A stretch of 64,000 nucleotides of DNA from Platanthera guangdongensis. Taxonomy: Eukaryota; Streptophyta; Magnoliopsida; Asparagales; Orchidaceae. The notes under the pieces are model-generated. The model saw nothing but the letters and a program-made list of their open reading frames with translations, ran no database searches and was not told the DNA's origin. Every line of letters begins with the position of its first letter. The stretch's first letter is position 1. The DNA is taken from positions 229,702,646 to 229,766,645 of the forward strand of contig CM077163.1 in assembly GCA_039583875.1 (NCBI GenBank). The letters run 5' to 3'. Shown here one piece after another: positions 53,011-61,875 of this stretch. The position numbers and the translations under genes were made by a program.

Positions 53011-53622
53011 TGCCGGACTTGAAGTCGTCAGGTGTAGGTCAAAGTCTGTGGCAAGAAACGAAGGGGAAGGGTTTTGACAGGGCGAGCTCGGGCTCGGCGA
53101 ACCCAGCTCGGCATAGTCAAGAAAGTAAGCTGGACCGGAGGGGTCGGCATAGGCGAGTTCGGGCTCACCATCTCCGGCTCGGCGTATGGAAGCAGGCCGC
53201 GAGCCCGGGCCTCGCCGAAGACAAACCTGACCAGGGCTCCTCGCACACCAGGCCCATCATACTTAGAAATTTCTTCGATGAGCACAACATGGGCGGCTCG
53301 CGTGCGAGTAGAGGTAGGCAGAGAAAAGGCAGAAGGCCGCGCACGAATGGTAATGGCGTAATAAGGGCGGGGGGTAACTCGCCAAGAAATCATTGGGACT
53401 CGGCGAACACCCCAAACACACCGCTCGCGGGCGCGCTCTCATGATCACTACTCGCGGAGCCTGTCTCGGCGAGGTCGCGGGAGAAAAATACATCCATGAC
53501 AATGAACATAGTAAAAAGAACACTGGTATGATTAAAACACCTTTTTATTATTTATGAATATACAGGGGGCTCGCCTCTGCGAGTAGTCAAAAAAGAGAAG
53601 AAAAAGCAAAAATACAGGGCCG
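53011..53622. other. Spacer between array and antisense gene A, element 2
   Basis: The stretch is GC-rich with many GCGAGCTCGG-like motifs, then AT-rich from about 53500. No coding function was recognised. It holds the 3' flank of antisense gene A. Confidence 0.5.
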
Positions 53623-55837
53623 TCAGCTGGCCTCGCCCCCTCCGCCGGACTGGTCCTCGCCGTCGCCCGAATGGTCCTGGAAGCTCTTCCCGAACATAGC
53701 GTCCAGGCTGTCCTCCTTCTCGCTGGGCGGCGTCGCCGGAAACAGGCTCGGCATCAGGTCCCGAGCTGAGATCTCCCCGCATCCTTCCACCAGCACCCCT
53801 GAATCCTTCATCATCGCGAGGGTGCACTCGGCGGTCTGAATGGAGTTGATCCGCAGTCTCTCAACGAGGTCCGCCTCGCCGAAGATGCGCGGAGGCTTGT
53901 AGGGGAGAGTGGGATCGATGTCGTGCCCCGGGAAGAAGATCTCCGCCTGGCGACGCACTTCGCCGAGAAGGTGCTGGTTCTCCCCCTTCAGCTTCGCGTT
54001 CGCGCTCTCCAACTCGCCAAGGCGTGCGCGCAGTTGGACGATCTCCTCCCCTCGCTCAACATCGCGAGCCTGGAGCTCCCCGGCAGCGTCAGCGTCCACG
54101 GCCAGCTGCGCACGCAGGCGGCCATTCTCCTCCTCAAGCTCAGTATTGCGAGCCTGGAGCTCGCCCGCCGCCTTGGCATCCTGGGAAAAGAGTTCACTTA
54201 GCAGCAGCACAAGAAGCTTTCCAAAGAAAAAGAGTGGTGCATGACACTTACCAGCCCGCCAGCAGTCTGGGCGAGCATACTATCCGCGATGCCGAGTCGC
54301 CTCGCCTGATCGGCGACCTGCTCCTTGGCAAGGTCGCGAGCTTGCTCGGCCTTCTCGAGCTGGTGACTGAGGGCGAAGCTGCGGCGCGCCAGCATGTGGT
54401 GCAGCTCCAGAGTCCGCAGGTGGGACTGCAGGCCCTCATGGCCGAGCTGCCGGAGGGTCGCCCTCTTGTAGGCCTCGGCATCCTCCCGGCCATAGAGGCC
54501 GAAGCCGAGGGCGTAGGCGTGACCGGTGGCGGGTTCGCGGTCGTGCCAGGACGGGTGCAGGGTGGAGACGGAGACTCGATGAGCGAGCTCGTCCCACTGC
54601 AGCATGGGCTCGCCCGCGGAATCCTTCCAGCGCGCGCCGAAGTTGAAGAGGGGATGCTGCTTCGGCGGCGCGCGCTCGCGGGCAGCCCTCTTCGCCGAGG
54701 GAGGAGGGGAGATCGCGGCCGAGGAAGAGGGGGCCTTGCCACCCTTTCTGCCCTTGCTGGTAGTCTCCTTCAGCGGGCTCTCTGGAGACGCGTCGGGAGG
54801 GGTCTCCGACGAGCTGATGTACTTGGGGCTGGACTGATGTTGTTGTTGTTGTTGCCCCCGCGGAGCCAGCAGGGCCCTCCGCATCTTCTTCACCTGACGG
54901 GGGCCGGATGGCGGGTTCGACCCCGCGTCCTCAGGACGCCTCTTGCTGGAAGAGGGCTGCGAGGAGAGCGCCTCATCTCGGCAGGCCGCTGCCGCCGCCC
55001 TCTCGCGAGCAAGAGGGTCAGTCTCAAGCCCCGGGTCCGCAAAAGGCGGGTTCGCGGGGATTATTCGCTCCCCTGAAAGAAAAATACTTGGAAGGTTAGG
55101 AAACTCAAGAGTGATAGTGTGCCAAGTCCGCAAGTAAGGCGAGCTCGGCAAGAGGAAGGAAACGTACCTTCGCCGGGCAGAACCGGGGGGAGCGCGTCGA
55201 GGCCCCTCCGCAGGAAGGCGACCTCGAAGTCTTTATGGAGGAAGAATTTGTGGAGCTCGGCGTCGTTGCCGGACACGGCCGGCGGGCGGTACACCTCCTC
55301 GCCTTTCTGTTGCGGCGAGTAGGGGATGTTGCCGAGATCGCCCTTGATGAAGGCGATCTTGGTCATCCATGTGTGGTGCTTGTTCGCAATCTCGCGAACC
55401 TTGATCAAGGAGCCGCCGAAGTAGGCGACCCCGTCCGTCGTCGCCTTGTATGAGAAGAGTTTCCTAAACACCGTCAGGTTAAACTCGATCCTCTCCCGCC
55501 GGAGATAGCTCGCGAACGCCACCATCATGGCGATGGCGTTCGAGTTCAGCTGCGCGGGGACGGCCCCGTAGTACTTCAAGATCTGCCGGATCTCCGGCCA
55601 CAAAGGAAGTCGCAGCCCCACCTCGAAGTGCGAGATGGGGAAGGCGAGTTCGTTCTCATAAAACGTATTGATGGCCTCGCCCGGCCCCGGCCTGCGCGCC
55701 TCAAAGCCCGGCGGCACGAACAGGGTCTTGAACTCGGCGAGCTCCTCCTCGCTGGTGTGGCCGTCAAAGAAACAATATTCGGTGAAGTGCTGCGCGCACT
55801 TGGAGCGGCCATCGGCGTCCGGATTAGTCTTGCCCAT
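53623..55837 (-). CDS. Antisense gene A of Tat element 2 (spliced, 682 aa)
   Basis: Exons are 55837-55168, 55072-54252 and 54180-53623. The introns (95 and 71 nt) are GT-AG. The exons total 2049 nt, exactly 683 codons with stop. Exon 1 is 670 nt, the same as in element 1, and intron phases (1 and 0) agree. The N-terminal domain has LPLWPEIRQILKYYGAVPAQ, AIAMMVAFASYL and VFRKLFSY, matching gene A of element 1 and resembling PF04195. The middle is Pro/Ser-rich with a Gln run and a basic KRAARERA patch. The second conserved domain includes LGFGLYGREDAEAYK. Exon 3 is a long coiled coil (two related ELQAR...EEI/EEN blocks) with an acidic Gly-rich tail. TATAAATA lies 112 nt upstream (55949-55956). 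The role is unknown; DNA or protein binding is possible. Confidence 0.86.
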
Positions 55838-55932
55838 GGTCGCAGGAAGGAAGCAGAGAGACAACGCGAGCAGAAGAAGGAAAAAGCAGGAAGGGCAGCA
55901 GAGCAATAAAGACAGTGCGGGGGGGTAGGTGA

Positions 55933-55956
55933 GGGGGGGGGGGGGGGCTATTTATA
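55933..55956 (-). promoter_or_regulatory. G-run and TATA box of antisense gene A (element 2)
   Basis: TATAAATA (55949-55956, minus strand) abuts a plus-strand run of 15 G (55933-55947). Element 1 has the TATA box but not the G run. Confidence 0.7.
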
Positions 55957-56228
55957 GGAAAAGGAATCTGAGGCCGGCTGTCACATCGGCGCATCTCGCC
56001 ACCCCAGCTCGCCACCCCAGCTCACCACCCCAGCTCGCCGACTTCCGGCGCATCCTCACTAAGGCTAAGTCAAAACATTACAGCATTTTATTTAAATAAC
56101 AATTAAAAATGTCCTAGAAATTATTCATCCCCGCAGGGGACAGTTCGAAACAGGAAAAAACAGGGCGCGCGAGCAGGGAGGGCACCAGGATGCGAGCGCC
56201 GGTCGGCTCGGCAGGGGAGCCCGCAAGT

Positions 56229-57261
56229 TTACCTACCCCGGCCTCGCGATCCCCGCCCCCCAAGCTGCCGCGCGCGGAGAAGCTCGCGGATCCTTCCAGA
56301 GTTCCTCTGCGCGACTAAGAGACCGTCATCTATCTCATCCAGGAGCCGGTTAGGAGACATCAACTCGCCAGGTCGGCCGAGGCGCACCTCCTCAGCAAGG
56401 CGCGCATAGTCGCGCTGCAGCGTCTCGTTGGCTCCTTGCACCTCGCGCAGACCACCCACCAGCTTCTTGAGGAGCTTGGCCTCCCTCCTCATCAGCTCGC
56501 CTTGATCCACCTCCGGGCCCAGGTAAGAGTCCAGCGAGCTCGGAGACGGGAGGGGAGAGTGACGAGCCGCTCGCGAGGACTCCTCGGCGGCCGACTGACT
56601 GGGAAGGGCTGTAAAGGCAGATGTCAGCAGAGCAAAAGCTTGTGAAGCACAGGGTTGAGCGAGGCAGACCTGAAGAGCTCGGCGGCTCCAAAGAGAGGCG
56701 AGGGGGGATGAACCTCAGGTCCTTCCCGCGACCTGGGCCGCGAGCTCCCGGCGAGATGGGCTCGAAGCCCGGGACAGGAATGGACCCCGGGCCCCCCCCG
56801 GCGGGCGCGTCAATGTGCCGAGGAGGGGAGCCAGGCGGCGAAGCTGGCCTCTGCGAGCTCACAGGTAGAATCCCGAAGAGGAGCGGCGGATCCCGTGGAT
56901 GGTTGTCCGGGGCCGAAAGTCGTGAAGTGGCGGGGACAGCCTCGCCTCGCGGCGTGGGAACCCGCGGTGCGGTCCCCTCGTCATCTGGAAGGCCGCCCTG
57001 ATCGTCACCAACAACAACGACCTCCCTATCATTCTCCAGAACAGTTCGAGTAGAAGAGCCGGTCTCGCGAGCCAAAGTGGCCCTCAGGTCATGGAAGATA
57101 GGCTCAGCCGCCTCGAGAAATGGCCTTGACCTCTTTGAGCCCGGCTCGACGGGATCAACTTGAGTGACTTTTGCGGGGACCGCCGTCAGCGCGGCAATAC
57201 GAGCCTCGGAAGCCCGGCGAGCTCGATCTACGCGCTCTTGAATCTCCTTGGGAAGGGGCAT
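56229..57261 (-). CDS. Antisense gene B of Tat element 2 (spliced, 323 aa)
   Basis: Exons are 57261-56670 and 56608-56229 with one 61-nt GT-AG intron. The exons total 972 nt, exactly 324 codons with stop. The intron is in phase 1, like the second intron of gene B in element 1. The product starts MPLPKEIQERVDRARRA and has a long disordered-looking Pro/Gly/Arg middle. The C-terminal part after SLDSYLGPEVD is a coiled coil (LLKKLVGGLREVQGANETLQ) with a GRGSRGRGR end. No family was recognised. TATATATA (57314-57321) lies 53 nt upstream. A longer unspliced frame begins inside the 3' LTR, but its upstream part lies before this TATA box and has no counterpart in element 1. Confidence 0.75.
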
Positions 57262-57313
57262 CTTGACAAGGCAGCAGGGGAAATGGCAAGAGCCAGGCAG
57301 CAGAGCAGGTGCA

Positions 57314-57321
57314 TATATATA
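57314..57321 (-). promoter_or_regulatory. TATA box of antisense gene B (element 2)
   Basis: TATATATA on the minus strand, 53 nt before the ATG. Confidence 0.6.
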
Positions 57322-57423
57322 GCCGCAGGTGGCCCCCACCATAAGATTCCCTTCAACTCGCCAGCCGGAGCTCGCCGCACACTTCGGGTTGGATGTTTCT
57401 TTCCGAGCTTTTTGGCAAGCTCG

Positions 57424-57438
57424 AAAAGAGCGGGGATT
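57424..57438 (+). other. Polypurine tract, Tat element 2
   Basis: GAAAAGAGCGGGGAT, as in element 1, lies directly before the 3' LTR. Confidence 0.8.
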
Positions 57439-57439
57439 G

Positions 57440-58123
57440 TGTACAACCCCGTGTCCGGCGAGCAAGTTCAACAAAGACCAAACAGGCGAGCTCGGCGAGC
57501 TCGGCAGCAGTAAGCGAGCTCGGCAGCAGCAGGAGCGGGCCAGAGTTCGGCATCCGTCGACCAGAAATCGACGATCGGCGACCCGGAGCTCGGCATTCGC
57601 CGGGCGAGCTGCAGCTCGCGACCCCGCAGTAGAGCTCGACAGCAGCTGGCGAGCAAAGCACGCCGAGGTAGCCGGGGGTCCCGGCTCGCCTGGGAATCAG
57701 AGGTATTGTTTACTATTTTACCCCTGCTGGCCTGCCCATAGCCCTTCGAAACAGCGGAGTTTGGCTGTTGGCAGGCCCAGCCGAGGGTTCCCTGGTAATT
57801 TCAGGTCAGCTATTTTGGTTATTGGCAGTCCGGATTTCAAAAACTATAAATAGGACCCAAGGGGTACCCCTGAAGGCACGTTTTTTCCCTGGAACTTCTC
57901 TCTCAAAATCCTTAAGTGCTTTCTGAGGGTACCTTAGCCCGGCTTCAGGCTAAGGAGGGGAAGCGCTCTGAGATCTTCCGGGTTTGTGGTGGGACCTCCC
58001 CGCCGAGCCCTTGGGTCTGTTTCTCCTTGTCTTGTTGTTTTTTCTTGCAGGAGCGAAGTAGGCGCGAGACCACCCCTTTCCCCAAGGGCGAGCTCCACAG
58101 GAAGCCGGGTTCCGGTTTCAACA
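57440..58123 (+). repeat. 3' LTR of Tat element 2
   Basis: This 684-bp LTR differs from the 5' LTR at one position that I could see. TATAAATA is at 57845-57852. TACGG follows. Confidence 0.96.
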
Positions 58124-58142
58124 TACGGCACTCTTATACTCC

Positions 58143-58275
58143 TTACCCGAATGCATCAAAGTGCAGTGCACTGCATCACACTGCACTGCACTGCTTCAAA
58201 CTGCAACGCACTGCATCAAACCGCAGTGCGCTGCATGAACCTGCACTGCACTGCATCAAGTTGCAGTGCGCTTGC
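58143..58275 (+). repeat. 20-bp tandem repeat with palindromic core
   Basis: About six degenerate units such as GCACTGCACTGCATCAAACT follow each other. The first includes GCAGTGCACTGC, a perfect 12-bp palindrome. It lies directly beyond the Tat insertion. Confidence 0.85.
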
Positions 58276-60134
58276 TAATAAAAAACATTGGGGAAATTAC
58301 TTACATGTCGTAACTTCCTTCTATCAGTAAAATTGGGGGTAGAGCACATCCAACATAAAATTTCAATTTCAAATTCGTATCAGATTTTCAATATCTGATT
58401 TCAGATTTTATTTAAAATTGATTACACATCTATCAAATTCCAGTTTTCATTCGCTAAAAGGTTTAGGAAAATTATACATCAGTGGGTGTTGGTCTTCAAT
58501 GGCAACGTTCCGCATCCGGATTTGGAAGCAATGGACGCCGCAAAAACTGGTTGTTTCGATGGCAATGTTCCGCAACCTGCAGCAATCTGCAGCGAAACAA
58601 AATGTGCTGCAGTGCACTAATTCTGGGAGAAGGAATTAGTGGACTCAATCGAATGAAGAGCTAAATGTCATTTTACCCAATTATTAAGAGCTAGAATCAA
58701 ATCGATATTCAGCTACACAAAAAAACAATATAAACTAGCAATGAATTTTGCTCTTATTTTAAATTAATAATAAGCTTACATTCATGACAAAAAAAGTTGT
58801 GTAGATCAACGTGCTTTGGGATTAGTTTGGTGATGCCACTGTCGTTGTATATACGTTTGGCAAGACAATAGTTATGACTTACCGTTACCAAAAAAAATAT
58901 TAGTTTTAAGCATAAAAATGGATGCAGTGCACTAATTCTGGGAGAAGGAATTAGTGGACTCTAAAAAGAGAAGCATCTACAATATGGAAACACATAAAAA
59001 TGCATTCTCTGTTGCATAAGAAGTTTGTAATAAACACTCATGCTCCGATAGGTTACATCTGTGGTTGTTCTGATGTTTACATTATAAGGCTCAATGTCTT
59101 AATCAAACATTTAAACTGTTCTTTACTCTCACAGTTTGTAACTCAAATCAAAACAGCTTTCTCGGTGCTAAAAAGTCTTAAAGCATTTGCACTGAAGTTG
59201 TTGTACACATCGAAAATAATCAGTGCTCGGTGCAATAGTTTTGTACCTAAATTGTGGTGTTAGAGTTAAACATCAAAATATTCATGTCCGAAAAACATGG
59301 GGAATAACATAGTCTCTATGTTACATTTTGCTACTTTGTGTTGATGTTGGGTTTCAGGTGAAGCTGCGAAAGACTGCTGGATTCTACTACAATGAAAAAA
59401 AAACCATCGAGAAAATTGGAGTCGTACAGGAAGGTCAGCACTCTTTCATTGTGATACTGCTCTTACTTTTACTACAACTCTCACCTTATAGTGTTATATA
59501 TGTACATAAGTCGAGATTTCATGATATTCTATCAAGCTATTTGCTTGCAACTTTAACTGATCATTTTGTATATCGTATATTATCTAAAATTGCACTGCTT
59601 TCATGGATACTCCATTAGTAAACTCCAATTTCAAGTCATATGCCAAAAGAATAATAGGGGAAATGTATGCAGGGATTGAAATTCAAATTTGTCAATAGCC
59701 CGTTTTGTTAATGCCTCCAGTAAAGAAATTTTTTTTCCCATTTGGGGATACTGAAGGAGTACAACATTAACAAAAAGTAATTCCAAATAACTTATTGAAG
59801 AATACAACATTAACAAAATTACTCCACATACCTTCTTGATGACTACCTATACTACAGAAAGATGAAACACTATCATAAATTAACCTTACTAATATTTGAA
59901 GAAAATAATTCATCTAAAGAGTAGCTATTTTGGATGCAAAAGCTAAATAATTTCTCGCGCACGTTAGATTCAATTAACCTTGAACATTTTCACTGTTTTT
60001 CTTAATTGGATGACATGGGAGTACATGTATACAAAATTGTAAATATACGTTGGTACTGCATACAAAATTGCAAATTACATGTAAATTGTACTCTCCGGAT
60101 CCGCTTGCACTATACTATGTGACTGTGTTCTGTA
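58276..60134. other. Gene-poor stretch with small repeats
   Basis: A 39-bp sequence starting TGCAGTGCACTAATTCTGGG occurs unchanged at 58608-58646 and 58923-58961. It contains CTAATTC...GAATTAG, a short stem. Otherwise the stretch is AT-rich with no gene supported except the exon-like piece at 59358-59433. Confidence 0.6.
59358..59433 (+). pseudogene. Exon-like fragment, possibly captured
   Basis: A 76-nt segment bounded by GTTTCAG on the left and a GT on the right encodes VKLRKTAGFYYNEKKTIEKI and a few more residues. It reads like a conserved exon rather than random AT-rich DNA. I do not recognise the protein. Confidence 0.35.
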
Positions 60135-60179
60135 TATCAGGCCCAATTGAAGCCTAGGTGCAAGCAAGCGAATACCGTG

Positions 60180-60258
60180 TGCAAGCGGGCGAAGCCCGCC
60201 TGATGCGGCCGAAGGCCGCCCGAGAGCATCGAGCACGGGCGTAGCCCGTGCGAAGATG
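60180..60258 (+). repeat. GC-rich multi-hairpin transposon end next to (TA)n
   Basis: GCGGGCGAAGCCCGC, GCGGCCGAAGGCCGC and GCACGGGCGTAGCCCGTGC follow each other. The end is GAAGATGCTCG, then TATATATA. Its reverse complement matches 16708-16790. Confidence 0.7.
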
Positions 60259-60269
60259 CTCGTATATAT

Positions 60270-61080
60270 AAAGAAAAGTTTCCTAAATCTACCCCATCCC
60301 TGCCCGCCTACCTATATAAAGAAAAGAAAAAAAACCTACCTGCTGCTCACCGTGAAGGAGAAAAAGGACCGGTTGCTCTTCATCGTATAGAAGATCCCGC
60401 CGCCTGCAACTGGACAAGGTCATTCCTTCTCTTCTCCGCCTCTCATCTCTTCTTTCTCTCGTTCGGGCCGGGATTTCTCGCCGTCGAACGTGGGAGAGGC
60501 GGTGTGCCGGAGCAAGCGGAGTTGGAGAGGTGGTCGGAGCCTTGAGGCCGCACAGAGTCGAGTTTTGACGGCGGCGTTTGTCGCGAGGGCGGAGGTGCCA
60601 AGGACTCCTTTTGCGGGGGCTGAACCGGGAGGCGTTGTGAAGGCCGTACTTGTCTTGCGGTGGTTGCGGTGCACGCGTGCGGGGGAGCGGCGTTCGCGGA
60701 GGCCGATTTGGGCGGAGCCGGAGCGGCGTTGGCGGAGGCCGATTTGGGCGGAGCCGGAGTGGCATTGGCGGAGGCCGATTTTAGAGTGCGCATCTTGGCG
60801 CAAAGATCGGCAACATGCTATTGGGGTCGCATCTGCGGCTAGCGGCGGTCAGCGCGAGGAGGCATCTTAGCCTCAAGTGGACTTTGGCGGCGAGGCATCT
60901 GAGCCTCGAGCGGGGCAACCTACTGACGGGTTGCGGACTGATCGGAGTACGCCAGCGACGTCGTGTGTCGACGTAGGCGGACAGCTAGGCACAATATTGG
61001 AAGATCTTGAAATACTGCAGAGGATTCGAAGAATCAGTTTGGAGCGAGTCTTTCTGACTCGGACTTGGTCGTCTTTGTTG
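60270..61080. repeat. GC-rich stretch with 36-bp tandem repeats, no gene supported
   Basis: About 2.5 units of 36 bp starting GCGGAGGCCGATTTGGGCGG lie at 60697-60790. Open frames on both strands reflect the repeats and high GC. Confidence 0.55.
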
Positions 61081-61368
61081 GTATACCTGTATCTTTCTCT
61101 TGTCTTTATTTTGTGCTAGCTGTAGGATCCATCTGTGGATCGCGGGGGGAAAACCATTGTATTGTTGAACATTATTTAGTGGCGGCTTTCCGGGTTGGAC
61201 TCCGATCGTCCCGTGGTTTTTACCCTGATTTGGGGATTTTCCACGTATACGCATGTGTGTTTGGTTGATTGTATTTGCTACTGCATATTTCGCTAACGGT
61301 TTTGCAGGTATCTCAGCTCACGTCCTCGCGTGCACTCAGATCCGTGAGAACGTGTTTTATCACAACAA
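61081..61368 (+). repeat. Probable 3' part of a solo Copia LTR
   Basis: The pattern GGTTTTTACCCTGATTTGGG, TTTTCCACGTATAC, a TTTGCTACTGCATATTTCGC stretch and an end in CACAACA is typical of plant Copia LTRs. The left end was not fixed. No internal region follows. Confidence 0.5.
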
Positions 61369-61875
61369 TATTAAAGTACAAAAGGAAGATTTTTGAATAC
61401 AACCGAAATTTTTTCAGAACGGTATAGAATTTGAGCAAATAAATACTTAAATTAATTGTAAAAATGTCATAATTAATATTCTGTATTTTATTTTTGTTAC
61501 AATTATTTTTTTGTTACAAAAAAATACGAGTTAAATATAAAAAATTTCAATTGCACGTATAGAATGGTGCATCAGGTGCACTGTGGCATACTGGCATGTG
61601 GACATGTAATTGGATTTATTAATATATATGTACATATATATTGATAAAATAAATAACAAGAAATGTTTAATGAAAAAATGGCAATGAAAATGAAGAATGA
61701 GGGGAAAAGCCGAGAAGGTAGTATTAGTATATACTATATAGCTCTATTTAAGAAAAAATAAATATAGAAATGTTCCCTCAAACTCTCAAAAAAGTCAAAA
61801 AACCAGACCAGAATCTAATTGCAAAAGGAATTTAAAAAAGGCCCAAGAATTAAATTAATGAAAAGAAGAGATTTT
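61369..61875. other. AT-rich stretch, 3' flank of the host gene
   Basis: No feature was recognised. The 3' untranslated region of the minus-strand gene should lie here. Confidence 0.5.

Larger units (their letters stand above)
45633..58123 (+). mobile_element. Tat-lineage Gypsy element 2, complete and young
   Basis: The 12,491-bp element has two 684-bp LTRs (45633-46316 and 57440-58123) and a perfect target duplication TACGG (45628-45632 and 58124-58128). One LTR difference was seen (G near 45832, A near 57638). It has the same order as element 1: primer-binding site, gag-pol (46372-51825), hairpin array (51916-53010), antisense gene A (55837-53623), antisense gene B (57261-56229), polypurine tract and LTR. 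It is a different subfamily: the LTR left halves are unrelated, gag-pol differs by roughly 8-10 percent, and the antisense genes differ much more. Confidence 0.96.
44541..60260 (+). mobile_element. Possible Helitron-like element holding Tat element 2
   Basis: TCTATACTATATATTAAGCG at 44541 resembles plant Helitron 5' ends. At 60180-60258 there are nested GC hairpins, the last GCACGGGCGTAGCCCGTGC, followed by GAAGATGCTCG. Without the 12.5-kb Tat insertion the unit would be about 3.2 kb. It holds duplicated gene-like GC/CT-rich segments and an exon-like fragment. The expected CTRR terminus is not clear and no helicase is present, so this is a hypothesis. Confidence 0.3.

Noticed and set aside
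60420..60870. Overlapping open frames on both strands near 60.4-60.9 kb
   Set aside because: They follow 36-bp tandem repeats and high GC; no motif supports a protein.
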